A stretch of 64,000 nucleotides of DNA from Pezicula radicicola (Eukaryota; Ascomycota; Leotiomycetes; Helotiales; Dermateaceae): positions 973,222 through 1,037,221 of the forward strand of contig PDUO01000012.1 of the NCBI GenBank assembly GCA_003008705.1. The letters are read 5' to 3'. Each line of letters begins with the position of its first letter. Position 1 is the first letter of the stretch. The translations under genes and the position numbers were made by a program. A model generated the notes under the pieces. That model saw nothing but the letters and a program-made list of their open reading frames with translations. It searched no databases and was not told where the DNA came from. Shown piece after piece: positions 45,927-59,400 of this stretch.

Positions 45927-48412
45927 ATGGCCGAAGTCGTTGGAACTATCGCCAGTGGGATAGCTATAGCTGGGTTAGCCGGTCAAGTCGCCGTTCTTGT
46001 CACTCAACTGAAGGGTTTATGGGATCAGATCAAGGGTGCGCCGTCAGATATCCAGCACTTATTTGAACAGCTCGATTGCTTGAGCCTTGTGCTTGTTCAA
46101 ATAAAGGTCGACCAACCCCTGCCAGATGCACTATTCGACACGAATATTCTGAATCAAAGTCTCATACTATGCCAAAGAGCGGAGGCAGAGATGCGCATGC
46201 TAGCCAAGGAATTGGAAGAACAAATCAAAGCGACATCCTGTTGGAAGAAGCGGCTAGGGTCTCTAAAGGTGATATTAAGGAAGGAGGACATCAAGAGATT
46301 GAAATCGAGGCTAGAGACAACTATCAGGCTTCTTTCTCTGGCTCATCAGTGTCATATAAGGTTTGCCTATGTTATTCAGGGACTAGTTGTCGAATTCGAT
46401 GCTAACTATTTTAGTGGAATGATGCGGATGCAGTACGACTTATGTCTGAATAGATTACCCACTGCAACGAATTCAACCCAACCAGATGGGACAGCAACGA
46501 GCGAAATCTCCATATCAACTCAGGTGACCCCAAAAATACTTAAAATGGTACGGTCCACATACTGGATATCGCAACAAACTTTACAAGAAATACTAGTAGG
46601 GTCGCTCGAGTCTCGAAAAACCTTTCAACGGCACAAAGGAAGATCCCGATATATTTTAGAGGTAACGTATAGACTACCGACATGGATGAGCTACCAGACC
46701 TGGAAGTTTTTGAGCTATAGAGCTCTTTCTGGATGGCAGTTGAACCTGTCGACATTTCGGACGCTTCCGAATGAGCATATAATCTTCCAGTGCGCCAAAA
46801 ATGGTAATGCCGACTGGATGAGGGAGATACTCAGCACGCATGAAGGATATGTCAGTGACAGGGACAGTATTAATAGGACGCCATTGCATGTAAGTAATAC
46901 CCAGCTTTCAAGGCCGGTACTTATAATTATCAGTATTCTGCGCAATCTGGGCATCTTGATATGTGTCGACTCCTCCTCAACGAAGGAGCAGATGTCCTTA
47001 TCAAGGATCGATACGGTTTCACGTAAGTTTTACTAGCCTATATGCTCATCCTTACTTACGAGAACTTTAGCCCACTCCATCAGGCTGCCCAGTATCCAGA
47101 ACCAGCAGATGGAGAGGTCCTCCGAGTACTGATAGAGGCAGGTAGTAGTGATGCACTAATACAAGATTATATGGCTATAGAGTTCTACTCAGGTGACGCT
47201 GATACTTTCTACTACCTTTCTCGCCAATGTTTTCCACCGCTCGATCAGGCGCCCAAGGAAATTCGGCTAGATGTTTTACTCCATCAGCTTCAGTACATGT
47301 CGTGGCAGCCCGCTTGGTACTCAGTTGTTTGTGTAATATTGGGACTGATAAACCTGAAAGAAGTTGTTAATATTAGAGAATCACGACATAATTCATTAAT
47401 TTTACACGCCTGCTCAATGGCTTTGAGTTTTCATGCCCTTCCAGAGGAGTCTTTATCTTTGCTAGTCGGACTTATCCATGGTTCAGTTGTAAATGGGGAC
47501 AAAGGAAACCTCTCTGGGCTTGATAGTCTTCAACGTACACCACTGCAAAATTTGCTGATAGCAGCGGATCATTGGTTAAGTCCTAAGCAAAGGATAAGAC
47601 AGCTTTCAATTTGGATAAAAACCCTTGCAAGGGCTGGGGTGGACTTAGAAAAGTATGGAGAGACGGAACTAAGCATATTTCGACAGCAACACACACCCCA
47701 CCGTATTCACCGCGCCCATAGGGTGTTCACTTTCTCATATGGATCTCGTCCTGAGGACTGGATCTTTTGGCTTGATTCACCGACTGGACCGATATATCGA
47801 TACTCGAGAGAGTTTTGGGCCTCTGTGGATAGGCCGCTCGTTACAACTGGACCATGTACAAATCTTAGATACCCAGTGCCAGGAGCTTGGCCACAGGTAG
47901 AACACGAGTATGAGGCTCATTATGACTTAGAGAACTCTGATTGCGGCGAAATGTACGAAAAGATGCGTCTCAGAACGTCTCGAAAGGCTAGATATGATAC
48001 GAGAGTGGAATTCCTTATCGAAATATGGAGACAGTATGAAAACCCAGAAGAGCTGGAGGATGTAATGTGCACTTCGCGGTTTTCGTTATTGGTATTGAGC
48101 CGACCACTGTTTATCGAAGCCCTGACTCTTCGAGGCCTAGGTGACGCGTATACACCTGAAGATAACCTTCTTGATGATTTCTGGTCTGACGACGATGATC
48201 CCGAGTACGAAGAGTGGGCAAATGTTATTGGGAAACGATATCGGGAACTCCTTCGTCTCGATGAGTGGAATGTTTCGCAGATTCAGAATGATTTCGAACG
48301 CCGAGGAATACCTTGGGCTGTTAGTCCACGTATATGTGAAAACATATCAGGGTCGGGGTTGAGGGTTTTCAACATTGATATACCACCGATCCAAAACCTA
48401 CAACTTTTCTAA
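45927..48412 (+). CDS. Ankyrin-repeat protein with fungal STAND-type N-terminal domain
   Basis: Three exons (45927-46889, 46934-47022, 47071-48412) give 797 residues. The N-terminus MAEVVGTIASGIAIAGLAGQV and the following helices match the small N-terminal domain found on fungal NLR-like/STAND and ankyrin proteins, often named Fungal_N or Helo-like. Ankyrin-type units appear at about 300-420: HIIFQCAKNGNADWMREIL, then RTPLHYSAQSGHLDMCRLL (assembled by splicing), then FTPLHQAAQYPEPADGEVL. No NACHT or NB-ARC nucleotide-binding domain is seen. The C-terminal half is of unknown fold and ends acidic (WSDDDDPEYEEW). Such proteins are candidates for heterokaryon or non-self recognition, but only the family resemblance supports that. 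The upstream in-frame codons from 45771 are probably leader. Confidence 0.8.
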
Positions 48413-49295
48413 ATTGCCGACTCTGAATAAAAATATATGGTGGCGATAAAGTAGTCTAGACACCTGTAGGAACTGAATATCTGAGCAAAGAAAGACAACA
48501 GAAAGAAACATAGTTGCAAGTAGAAAGGGCGAATAACATTGAATGGGAGAGAATGAAGCACCATTTGAAGCCCGTATTTCAAGACTCCTAGAAATCAGCA
48601 ACAGGATAATAACGGATGAAAATACTTATTTCTAAGCCTGCAAATCTGTAGCCGAGAGATATTTACCCAGGAGATCAATGAAACTGCCCTGGGTCTCCGA
48701 CAGGCGAATAACTCGATGTTTTGCCCTTCATTATAAGAGCTTCTCGTTCGAGCTACGCTCTTCCACGATCTTGTCTTTTCTTATACCTCTGAATAGCTGC
48801 TTAATGACTTAGTACGCGATTTACCTGCCGAGTATTAAGGGAAGGAGAAGTATTTCTTAGAGTAGTTATATATACTACCTATGCAATTTTACATGTTAGT
48901 CAGTATGATTACTGAGGCGTTGAAGAGCAGTCTAGAATTCTTACCTACTTGATCTAATGAGGCGATTCTGACGCCCTGGAGTAGCATCAACACTTCTAGA
49001 TTGAAGGCAGTCTTTGTTTCGAGATCAACAAGGTATGGCTCTTTGACGAATAGAATGACATTGAGGGTGCTACTATATTAAGGCGTAAGATTATAATTAG
49101 CCTAACATTGTATACCTATCTCTAAACTCGAATGACCAAGGAATGTCGTTATACTAGCCAGCCGTTGTAGAAGAACTGTATATTGAATGCTCGCTTTAAA
49201 AGCTACCAATTCCAAAGAGCTACAAGCTATGAACTAAAGTCAAGGTAAACGTAATAACATTGAAGTCTCCAAAAATCTCAAGAATAAATACAACA
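48413..49295. other. Intergenic, AT-rich, possible repeat relic
   Basis: About 880 bases between two convergent genes. The part 48700-49250 has the skewed TpA-rich look of decayed repeats, but no element could be named. Confidence 0.45.
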
Positions 49296-52005
49296 TCAAA
49301 GCCAACCCTTCAAACTCCTTCCCGCAACTACAGTCCCATTCAACCCCGCATCCTCATACCTAATCTCAAAAGCCCCCGTAACCAACTCATCAAAATCCCC
49401 CTCATTCTCCACAACCCCACTAACCCTCAAAGCTCTAATCCTCAACCTATAAGACCCCTCCTCAACAAAAGGACCACCCATCTGATCCGAACCAGTCCAA
49501 TACCAAAGAGTCTTACCCTTAGCCCCTAGTAGATACGTCCCATCAAGTAATCTCGAGATATTTTTATTTGTTGCCGCTTCTAAAACGTCGATTTGACTAT
49601 ATCTACTACCGAAACTTGGGGTGATTTGCATAGCGGGGAAGAGTCCTGTGGTTGGTGATTCACTACTGTTTTTGGGTTTAGGAAGTGTGAAGATAGTATG
49701 TTCTGGAATAGCTGTTATGTTTCCGTCGGTTACATTGTATGAGACTAGTAGATCGGTGTTTTTGAGGGGATCTAGGACGAGGATATCTTTTAATGCTGTT
49801 CCGATACCAGCGTATGGTAGTGTTAACGAGTGAGTCCCATCTGTTGAATTTATAGCGATGTATCCGCTATAGATAGGTAAGCGACTTTGATTGAGATCTG
49901 GAGGTTGAACGGAAACTGTAACCGTCTCTGATTTTCCAGGTAGGATAGTAACTGTAGATGGTGTAATCGTTAATTGTGCATACTCCGTAACGAGTCCGTG
50001 GGGTAAATCTCTGAAATCGTTGCTGACTGTGAAACTATCACCGTCTCCTTTCAAACTGTACAGCGAAACAGCACCGATATGAGAGAGGTCGTATTTGGCC
50101 TCCGTATCTCCAGGATTCCGTATAGTAAATGCCAACTCGCTCGGTTTGAACGTAGTATCGTTAAAAGCCAAATTCGAAACATTAAGAACAGCCTTTGGAA
50201 AAACAGCAGACCAAGCATCCACCATGCCTCCACCCTGTTGAAAAACAGGAGCTATGAAATCGTAAGGTGTAGAACTATTATCGTTATAAGGCATCGGTTT
50301 CGCAGTCGTCGCTAAAATATTATTGATATCTGCAGGGCTAAGCGAAGGATTAACTTGTTTCATTAAAGCTGCAACACCAGCAATGAAAGGAGTAGACATC
50401 GAAGTTCCAGATAAAACTCCATAATTTCCTGTTTTTCGAGGGAGTGTAGAGAGGATATTTCCTCCTGGTCCAGAAACTATTGGTTTAATTGTCGCTTCGT
50501 ATGTTGGTCCCCATGAACTGAAATCGCTCATACGTCCACCGGAAACTGTATTCAGTTCAGAGAATACTTGAACTTTTGCTGTTGTGTTTGTTGCCATTGT
50601 GACTTCTAGTTTCTTTCCTTCTTTTAGGGAGGATAGCCAGGAGACTCCGAGGTCGTATTTTATCATACCGGCTCCGAGTAATGGACTTGCGTCGAGATAG
50701 GATGGTCCTCTGGATGGTGTGGAGTCTATACTGTAAAATAATGCGTATTTTACACCGGCATCTCCGAGGTTTTCGAGCTTGGCATCAAAACCACATATGC
50801 CACGTTGTACAAGCACTAAAGTATTATTGAGGTCCGGTAAAGATGTTGAAATCGGTGAACAGGCGCTACCTTCAAAGGTATTGGGCTCAAGACTCAAGGA
50901 ATAAACATTAAGACCCTCTGGAAAGTCGACCGGAAATCCAGGAGTCCAAAGGAATTCAGTCCCATCCCCATCATCTGCAGAAAAAGTACCATTCCAAGTA
51001 AAGAACGGCGTTTCAGCGTTACCTGCGGAGCCAATTGAGAGGACATTATTTCCAGTAGATGGATTACCAACACTAAAGGGCCCATTTGAACCAGAATTTC
51101 CAGCTGCGAATATAAACAGTGTTCCTTCGTCATTGATTCTTCCGGCGACCATTGCCCAGGGTTCTGAACTAGGTCAGCCATGCGATCTATGAGATTTGTA
51201 TGATTGCAAAACGTACCTTCGGCCCATGCACCATCACCACCTAGAGAAGCAGTAATAACATCTGCTCCATGCTCGACAATAGCAAGTGAAGCATTAATTC
51301 CCAAATCATTAACTACACCACCAGTACATCCAAAAACACGATAGATATTCAATGTTGCATCAGGAGCAACACCAACAACGCCAAATGAGGACGGATTAGC
51401 ACCCACGATACCCGCTACATGCGTACCATGTATCCCACATTCTATATAAAATCTTAGTATAGTACAAATTATAGATTTAGCAACTTACCAGAAAACGGAT
51501 CCGGATCAGGTCTAGCAATATAATCAACTCCATAATCATCACCCACAAAATCATACCCATACTCAACCTTACAACCCTTACCAAAACAACCCCCAAAAGC
51601 AGGATGTAAATAATCAATTCCACTATCAATAACCGCAATCGTGATACCCTTTCCAGTAATATTCTTCTCGTGAAGAAGATCTACACCAGTTTGGATATGT
51701 GTTGAAAAGGTGTCGGTTGTGTTATTATCGGGATCGATATCATTGCTACTGCCGCCGGAAGTTGATGTGATGATTGGTGCTTGTGGGTAATACATTGAAA
51801 GAGGCCATGTTTTCTTGACTATGGGGAGAGATTGAATTTGAGCATGGATTAATTCTGGTGTTGCGGATGCTCCGTTGTTACTGGTTATGTTGAATGAGGC
51901 GCCTCTGAATAGTGTTGAGTGGAATTCTAGACGGGGTTGGATTTGGGGGTTTGTTAGGGTTTGGGATGTGCTGTTTACTACTTGTTGGTAGAAGTCTGGA
52001 CTGAT
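49296..52005 (-). pseudogene. Subtilisin-like serine protease (S8), 5' exon missing
   Basis: Three downstream exons (52005-51489, 51441-51217, 51163-49296) form one open frame of 869 residues. All three catalytic elements are intact: IAVIDSGIDYLHPAF (Asp), ECGIHGTHVAGIVG (His, completed by splicing) and SGTSMSTPFIAGVAAL (Ser). A protease-associated insert and a long C-terminal domain follow, as in minor extracellular protease Vpr and fungal cucumisin-like secreted subtilases. The frame begins at an acceptor (AATAG before ATC at 52005) in phase 0, so an exon with signal peptide and the start of the propeptide should lie upstream. None is visible; the sequence beyond is a tandem repeat and AT-rich DNA leading to a retroelement. 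I therefore call it 5'-truncated, unless an exon lies beyond the element. Confidence 0.7.
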
Positions 52006-52059
52006 CTATTTTGAGATTGTTGATGGTTAGGTGGTTGGGTTTAAGGGGATTTTTTAGAC

Positions 52060-52210
52060 TGCGGAATGGGTACCCGGACCCGTTGGGTAACCCAACCTAT
52101 GGGTACCCATGGGTTCTTAGCAATACCCACAGGTAGCCTATAGGTTCTTAGCAATACCTACGGGTTACCTATAGGTTATACGTACAACCTATAGGTTGTT
52201 AGCGCTACCT
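52060..52210. repeat. Short tandem repeat of about 35-40 bases
   Basis: At least three diverged copies of a unit containing GGGTTCTTAGCAATACC and a CCTATAGGTT palindrome-like block follow one another. The repeat abuts the truncated 5' end of the subtilase. Confidence 0.7.
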
Positions 52211-53063
52211 GTATAGAAAGTATATAATAAGTAAAAGACTAATTACAACAAAGATTACAACGTAGATACTCTAGTTATCCCTTTTAAGAGAATTAATTTT
52301 TTAAACAAATTTTATTATACTATAAACCTTCTAGCTAACATTTGCTTAAGATTTAGATATAATTAAAGTATCTTTACTCTTTATACGTCTACTATACGTC
52401 TATACTATATTAGTAGCCTTACGCTTCTTTAGATTATTTTATAGTACTTGCAACTCTCTTTTAGGTTGCCTACTTAGTAGTTGTATTGTCTCTTCTTAGC
52501 TTTAATAACTATACTAACTTAGATTATTAGAGACTATTATACTATTATTAGACAAAGGATTATAGATATTAGGGTTTTCTTGTATCTAACAGGTAGCCTT
52601 ATACTTATACTCCTCTGCCTACCTCTATTGTTCTAAAGGAGGTGTTATATCTAATGTTTGTTATATATTAGTTAGACGTTAACCTTAGTGTTATAAAGTA
52701 ATAGCTTTTCTTTCTTAAGGTGTTATCTCTTCTTTGCTAATATACTATTAGTCTATCTTATCTTAAATCTCTAATAGTCTTTCTACCTCTTTAGCCTCTA
52801 CTTGCTTTATACTAAGAACCTTAACCTTTGTATTACTTATAAGTTTAAAAATATAATTATTATTAAGTAATAAGCAGTTATAGAAGTTAGATATTATAGT
52901 AATAGAAATAGTATTTAGGCTTAATTAACCTTAACAGTAGTAATATATATTATATATAGTATTAAAAACTTGCTTAATACTAGTTAAAGCTATAGGTATA
53001 TATAAGATATTATATACTATAGTAGCAATCCTAGGGTATTTATTATTATTAATATACTAGTAC
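52211..53063. other. AT-rich, TpA-heavy relic region
   Basis: About 850 bases almost lacking G and C except in short islands, with stops in all frames. This is what repeat-induced point mutation leaves in old repeats. No recognisable element remains. Confidence 0.6.
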
Positions 53064-56000
53064 TGTGGGAGGGTAAATCTCTAGACCACATATATAGAAA
53101 CGCAGGACGTGGAGTAGAGGGTGGAATAAGACGATAAACAGATATAGAATATAATCACATAATATAGTCAAAATCGTCAATATCGTCAAAGGTAGGGTTG
53201 GTATAAAAGAACGTCAAATTGTTGTGTTTTCCAAGGCTTCCTGCCTGGCTTTTATATAGTAATTCAGGCCAAGCCTAATCACCTGACCGAAAATCAAACT
53301 TGCCCCAGCACATTCGTCCCCCCTTCCTTTAACTACTCGCCCTCGAGTAGTTTTAGTTTTTCTCTGAATTCCAGGGGAAATCGAGTACAAAACTCGAGAA
53401 TAAAACAAACAAGTAAAAGAGTGGCAGTGGTAAGTTGTGGCATCGAAATGGAGGGTGGTTTCGTCGATAGTCTGACGCAATCCACGTGACGTTTATCGCT
53501 TGCACAATAGTCTCCCGAAGCGATCGCTTCTTACTTCTTCCTCCAATTTCAACAACCTCTTCCTAATCGATTCCAGCAACCATTCCACCAACAATATCGT
53601 CAATAAACCATTCAACAAAGGAAAGTGTCTCCTCCTCTTTATCCTCGAAGAAAGCTGATCAAAAACTAGAGCGTTTTGACGCAGCTGCGCTTCTTCGAAG
53701 TCGCTGGCCTCGTTGCCAGTTCCAGCCTCAAATCCACCTTTTTCGAGAACCGCGTTCACTACCCCGCTTTCGACTTCGAACTCCCAAACCTATATAAACT
53801 CTCTTCTTTCTTCGACGAACAATCTTCTTCTTCCCTCTTTCATCATCATCATCCACCACAGATCGATTTCGAATTTAATCCTCCCTCTTCATCAACAATA
53901 TCTTCCAAGATCATCAACCTCATCCAACATCAACAAACCACATACCAGTAAGAACCATTCCTCCTCTTCCACCGTTTCCTTGAACAAGCTGACACCGTTT
54001 CATGACTCCAAGTTCATTATCAAGCGCCCATACTTACGACAAGTTTCGACCCACAACGATCTCATCTTCTCCTTTAACAACAACAGTCAAGTATCTCTTC
54101 TCCCTTATCTCACCTGGTTAACTTTCAAAGCCTCTCAATCGAATCCTCATCGCCAACTTACTTCAACAACATCCTCATCTTCGCACTTGTGCGCAATACA
54201 AAAGGGAAGTCTCTCATTCCTTTCCTTTCTTCTGCGCGTTTCTGCGCGCTCCAGAGCAGGCTGACATCACTAGTGCGCAATTCGGCATTCGTTCTTCGGC
54301 CGTCCTCGACGATCTCCTCCTCTTTCATCTTCGCCGCTCCTTCTTCAGCTGCAACATACACAAGTATATTGCCTTTCCCTCATTCTTCGCGAGCGCGCCC
54401 ACCTCTCAAGCCTCTTGTGGCCTCTAAAAGGCCTCTCAACGCCTCTGCTCGATCACTATCTACGGACAAATGGTTATAGCAAGCCCACTTGAAGCATACT
54501 TTAAGCATACTCAAAGCTACTTGAAGTTCAAAGACCGCTTGGCACAGTTAGCTTGAGACTGTGCTAACCTCAAACTTCAGTTCAAATCCTTTCTCTACCG
54601 CTATTCCGACCCAACAATATCTCCTCTTCGTTCTCACCCTTCAAGCCTTTTTTTTCATCCAACATCATCAAGAGAAGTGTCTTTTCCTCCCCTTTTTGCA
54701 GTACACATTGACATCAATCATAGTAATCCAAACCATCAGCTCCTCATTTTGTCCCTTGGTTTTAGACCTGCCTATGAGCTTTCTCCCAGGGGTTGGCTCT
54801 CTTCCAAGGAAGACCACCTCCCCAGAAAAGGGAGATTTACACTATTGCTGTGCCCCAGAGCCGCTATACTTTACCTGGGCAGGTCGAACATCACGTTGGT
54901 ATTGATTCAGCCTGAGCTAAGCTCTTGCTTCAGTCTTACTGGCATGGTGGCTGCTTGATTGTTGACCGATGGTCAGTTCCCAATCAGCGGCACCTCTTTG
55001 TTTCCTGCGGGAATTGGCCTATCTTGTTCCTTCCGGGGCTCTTTTCAGACTCAACTCTCGTCTTTGCGTGGTTCGAGTCGGCTTCAAATCTTCAATTTTT
55101 TCCCCAGGAAGTATCTCCTCCTCCCTTTCAGAACCTTATTGACCATGCACATAGACTATCTGTGCAGCATTCCGCCTTGCCCGAGCCGTTCCCAATTTCA
55201 ACATCAATTATCAACAACATCAACAATAACCTCAACCCACAGCACCATTATGGAGGGAGTACCTGCCCAATCTTTCGGTTCAAACCGTTTTAAGTTGGCG
55301 GGGCTCCCCTCCTCAGCTTCCTTTATGTCTTTTTGTCCAGCCACTGTCTTCCATTGTGACTTTTGCTTATGACTTTTCTTCCACAGATTGCTTCTTGTGA
55401 CTCTTCCTTTACTAACTTTTTGGCTGCGCAGCCACTCAAACCCCTGAAACAGTGCAGTTTAGGATCCCAAACAAACCCTGCCCCCTCTTTTAGGACAAAT
55501 TTTGGCCATTCGACATCGACTTTCCTAGGTTCGACTTCGACTTCGACTTCGACAACTCCCAGATCTGGATTTTGTGGGCTTTTGGACTTCTCAATCATTC
55601 TACCTGCTTGCGGGTGTTTGGTTCACACTTGAACTTCTCGCGTCTAACCTTATTGCCGTATCGGCGTCTGGATTCTGCTTGATTTCTTGTGTTCAGCCTT
55701 CTGGCTCTGGCCTATCTTCTTTTCAAGACTTCGGTCTTGTTGTAGTGCTATGTGACTTCCACAGGCGCTTTTGAGACGTGTTGGCTTATTAGTTCTCGCC
55801 CAGTGGTCCGCCGCTTCTCGATCGAGCGAACAGCCTTCATATCTTTTAGTCCTTCCTTAGACTGATCTTCAAGATCGTTAGGGCTATACGGGGAAACCTC
55901 TAGGCTCTCTTCACTTTTTTATACTAGGGTAAAGAGCTACCGGCTTCTCATACTGCTGTTCTCCTAGGCCATTTCCTAGACTCTTTTGAGTTCTTGCAAG

Positions 56001-56238
56001 TCTAACCTCCCCTGTTTCAGAGGGTTAGACACTTGGTGTTATTTCTTGAAAACTGAAGCTATAGGCTTGATATTGCTCCCTCGTGTACGGAGTGTCTAGG
56101 CGGTAGAGAAAAGACCCTTGACCCACGTATAAGGTGTTGAATCTATGTCTGTTCCTAGCTACATGGGACGAGAGATCTGGGATGATTCGTTGTCTCAGAA
56201 AGGGGAATATCGTGCTTGGCGGATGTTGACTCGTAACA
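53064..56238 (-). repeat. 3' LTR of the retroelement, about 3.2 kb (right boundary inferred)
   Basis: The left boundary is supported by the match to the other LTR and by TG on the plus strand (CA at the element's 3' end). The right boundary is placed at 56238, where the element strand begins TGTTACGAGTC, a start common to fungal gypsy LTRs, and is immediately preceded by a purine tract. The interior is pyrimidine-rich on the plus strand with a TCGACT microsatellite near 55529. It has many chance plus-strand open frames, which I do not call genes. Confidence 0.55.
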
Positions 56239-56250
56239 TTCTTCCTTCTC
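56239..56250 (-). other. Probable polypurine tract (second-strand primer)
   Basis: The element strand reads GAGAAGGAAGAA directly before the inferred LTR start. Position and composition are those of a polypurine tract; the call depends on the LTR boundary model. Confidence 0.5.
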
Positions 56251-56442
56251 GATGACGAGAGGAGCTCTAGATGCGCGAAGGCCGGAAGCCCTAGCGTCCT
56301 AGAGCCAAGAAACGCTTCTACTCGCGGAGGTCTTCTAGGCTCTTATTCAGTGGTCTTCATCGTCAAAAACCATGTATTGGGCTCTTTGTTCGTCCGTCAA
56401 AGTTGGTGGTTGAACAATTAGTTTAGTTATCGGTGCTTTATT

Positions 56443-59400
56443 TTACATAGGTTCGTCTTCTTCGGAGACAGATTCATCATTGTCGACATCATCATCGTCA
56501 CCGTCGTCAACGTTATCCTCCTCAGGAGAATAGAAGTACCGCTTTCGCTTAATGAACAGCTTTAGACGGTTTCCTGCATAGGTTCTACTCAATTTCGGCC
56601 CGTCATCACCTATTTCCTTGAGTTTATAATACCCCTTCTCGTTATTGGCATGATGTATTTCGTATGGCCCAAGCCACCTGAAATCCAGTTTTCTAACTGA
56701 TGACATGTCCTTTTCCAGAGTGGCGTCATGTACAAGTACAATGTCTTCCACCTATAGGGGCTTTGATCGTATCCTTTTTCTGGCATCAAAGACTTCTTTT
56801 CCTTCCTGTCGTAGTCGAGTCTTTCGGTAAATGGCTTCATCTGCGTCTTCTTCTCGGTGTTGGAATTGTCTAGCTCGCATTTCAAGCAGTTTTGAACGGT
56901 CCGTAACCTCATCCGCGAAGATAGTTCGCCAGGTAGGGAACCGTGTTTCAACAGGTAGAATAGACTCTCTTCCATAAACCATGTAGAAAGGAGTATATCC
57001 AGTAGGTCTATGAACAGTGGTCCGGTCAGCAAATAGTACCGCTGGTAGGTTTACAGTCTAGTCGCCACCAAGTTTTGACAGTACATTTTTTAAGGGCTGA
57101 TGACCCCTTTCAATCATTCCATTACCTAGTACATGATATACAGAAACCTGTACCCTATCAATTCCCCATTTATTCAAGAGAACAATCACTTCTTTCTCGA
57201 ATTCTCCACCACCGTCAACAACAAGCCTCCAGAAAATTCCATGTCGACAGATGACATCTTCCCAAATAAACTTAGCAATCGTTTTGGCCTCTCTGTTTAG
57301 AATGGCCCTAGCTTCAACCCAGCCACTCATGTCGTCTCTTGCGACAACTAGGTACTTCTTCCCTTTCCGTGGCGGTAAATTTACAAGATCAATCGCCCAT
57401 TTTTCCATTAATCCATTAGAAGCAGTGGGGTACAATGCTTCTTCTTGTCTCCCAGCAGCTCGCAATTGGCACTCTGGGCAGCTCTCGACATAGTCTTTAA
57501 CATCAAGGTAACATCTCTTCCAGTAATACCGCTGTACAACTCGGTGGTAAGTACTCTCTCTGCCTCGATGTCCACTCAAATTGTGTACATCTCGCAGAAT
57601 CTGGCTGCGGGATTTCTCATCGTCCACCACAAGTCTGACAGGGAAAACTTTCGTAGCTAGACGCCACAGTTTCCGTCCATAAACTCCAAACTGTAGAGCT
57701 TCCTTTTTGAATTTCCGAAAAGTGGAAAGGTTCATCTCTTTTGGTTTTCGGAGCGTCGTCAAGTAAGTCGCTATTTTGATTGATTCCATACTGTATTCCC
57801 AGCTCGAAATAGGGTACTCGTAGTCAGAATTGTCAGAGTTTCCTGAGCTTGAATCACTGATTTCTCCCTGATCTCTCAACCTTGTCACCCGGTCTTTCAT
57901 TTCCTGTAGAATCTCTCTCCTTCGTCTGAGTTCTAGATCTTCTCGAACAGGAGGTTCAGGCTCAGATTCAGAGGCTTCCACCGGGCAAATATCATAAGCT
58001 CCTAGTTCCGCAAGGATCCAGTCGTCAATGTCTTCATTTGATTCTTCATTATCTAGATGTCTTGGTCTTCTAGACAAGGCATCGGCAGCAGTATGCTGTT
58101 TCCCAGGTATATGCCTCACTTCAAAATCAAATAGGCGTATCCAAGCGAGCCACCTAGTGACAAGAGCTCCAGGGTAGTCAGTAGCCGCTCTATTCAGCTG
58201 TGCAACGAGTACATTCGCATCCACTTCGAGAACGAAATAAATTCCAGCAATCCATGGCTGTAGTTTCTTGAAGATTTTAAGAACACCTCTGCATTCTCGT
58301 TTTATAGCATCGTAATTTCTCTCGGCCTTGTTCCATACTCCACTCTCGTATCTAGCAGGTCGTACTTTTCCAGTTTTCAAATCTCTTTGACCCAAATAGC
58401 CTCCATATCCATCCAAACTAGAGTCAACAGCCACAACAATTTCTCCAGCTTCTAGATCGTAGTCAATTCGTATCAGTACAGGCGCAGTCGTCAAAGCATT
58501 TTGGAGAGTCTGCATAGCTTTTCCATGTACATCAGGGTCCCAATGCCACTTCACTCCTTTCTTAAACAAGTTGTAGATAGGCCCAGCAATAGTCCCAAAA
58601 TCTTTGATCCAGATCCGAAAGTATACACATAGGCCTAGGAATCCTTTGGCTTCAGTAGCATTTTTCAGTTCCTCCCATTTCATGATTTTGATGATTTTAT
58701 CCGCAGAGGGTTCTCTGCCTTTTGAATTGCAGACAAACCCAACAATGTCTAAACCGTCTTTACACAGTTGAGATTTAGTTCCAACTGAAGCTCCAGCTCA
58801 TTCAATTCTTTCAAGTATTTTGTCAAGGTTTTGTATATATTCAAGAACAAATCGTCGAATTCCAGGTAGCGCTTCTTCTCCCTCATAATCAGTATACGGT
58901 CCCTTGACTCCAATGTCATCAACGAAAGGCCTCGCAAGTATAGGACAAATGTCTTCCAGTATCCAGTTCACAATTCGTACAAACTAGGCTACCGAGTTAG
59001 TAGCTCCCTAAGGCAAAGTAGTGTACCTCAGTAATCCAAGTAGAGTAAAGAACACAGTCATATCCCTACTCTTGTTATCAAGAGTCATTTGATCATATCC
59101 AGAGTACAAATCTACCAAGCTCGTGATCTAACAGCCTACAAAGTCTTCTACAAACTCGTCCACAGACGGAGGTAGGTTTACATCTCTTCTTATCACCGCA
59201 TTCAGAGATATCGCAGAATTAATTAATCGGTATTCTCCAGGCTTCTTCTTCTTGACCAGGAACCAAAAGTTCCTGTACGGACCGTCTGAATATTCTAACA
59301 CTCCCTTGTCCAGTCTTTCCTTGAGCATTTTGATCACCGTAGGTTATAGTGCTTTTGGGCACGGATAGTTTGGTGCCTGCCACGCTTCATGCTCGATAGT

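Noticed and set aside
55060..55090. A B-box-like GGTTCGAGTC sequence
   Set aside because: No A box, acceptor stem or T-stem pairing around it.
53713..55774. Overlapping plus-strand open frames
   Set aside because: They lie in a pyrimidine-rich LTR interior and read as Ser/Pro/Phe low complexity in several frames at once.
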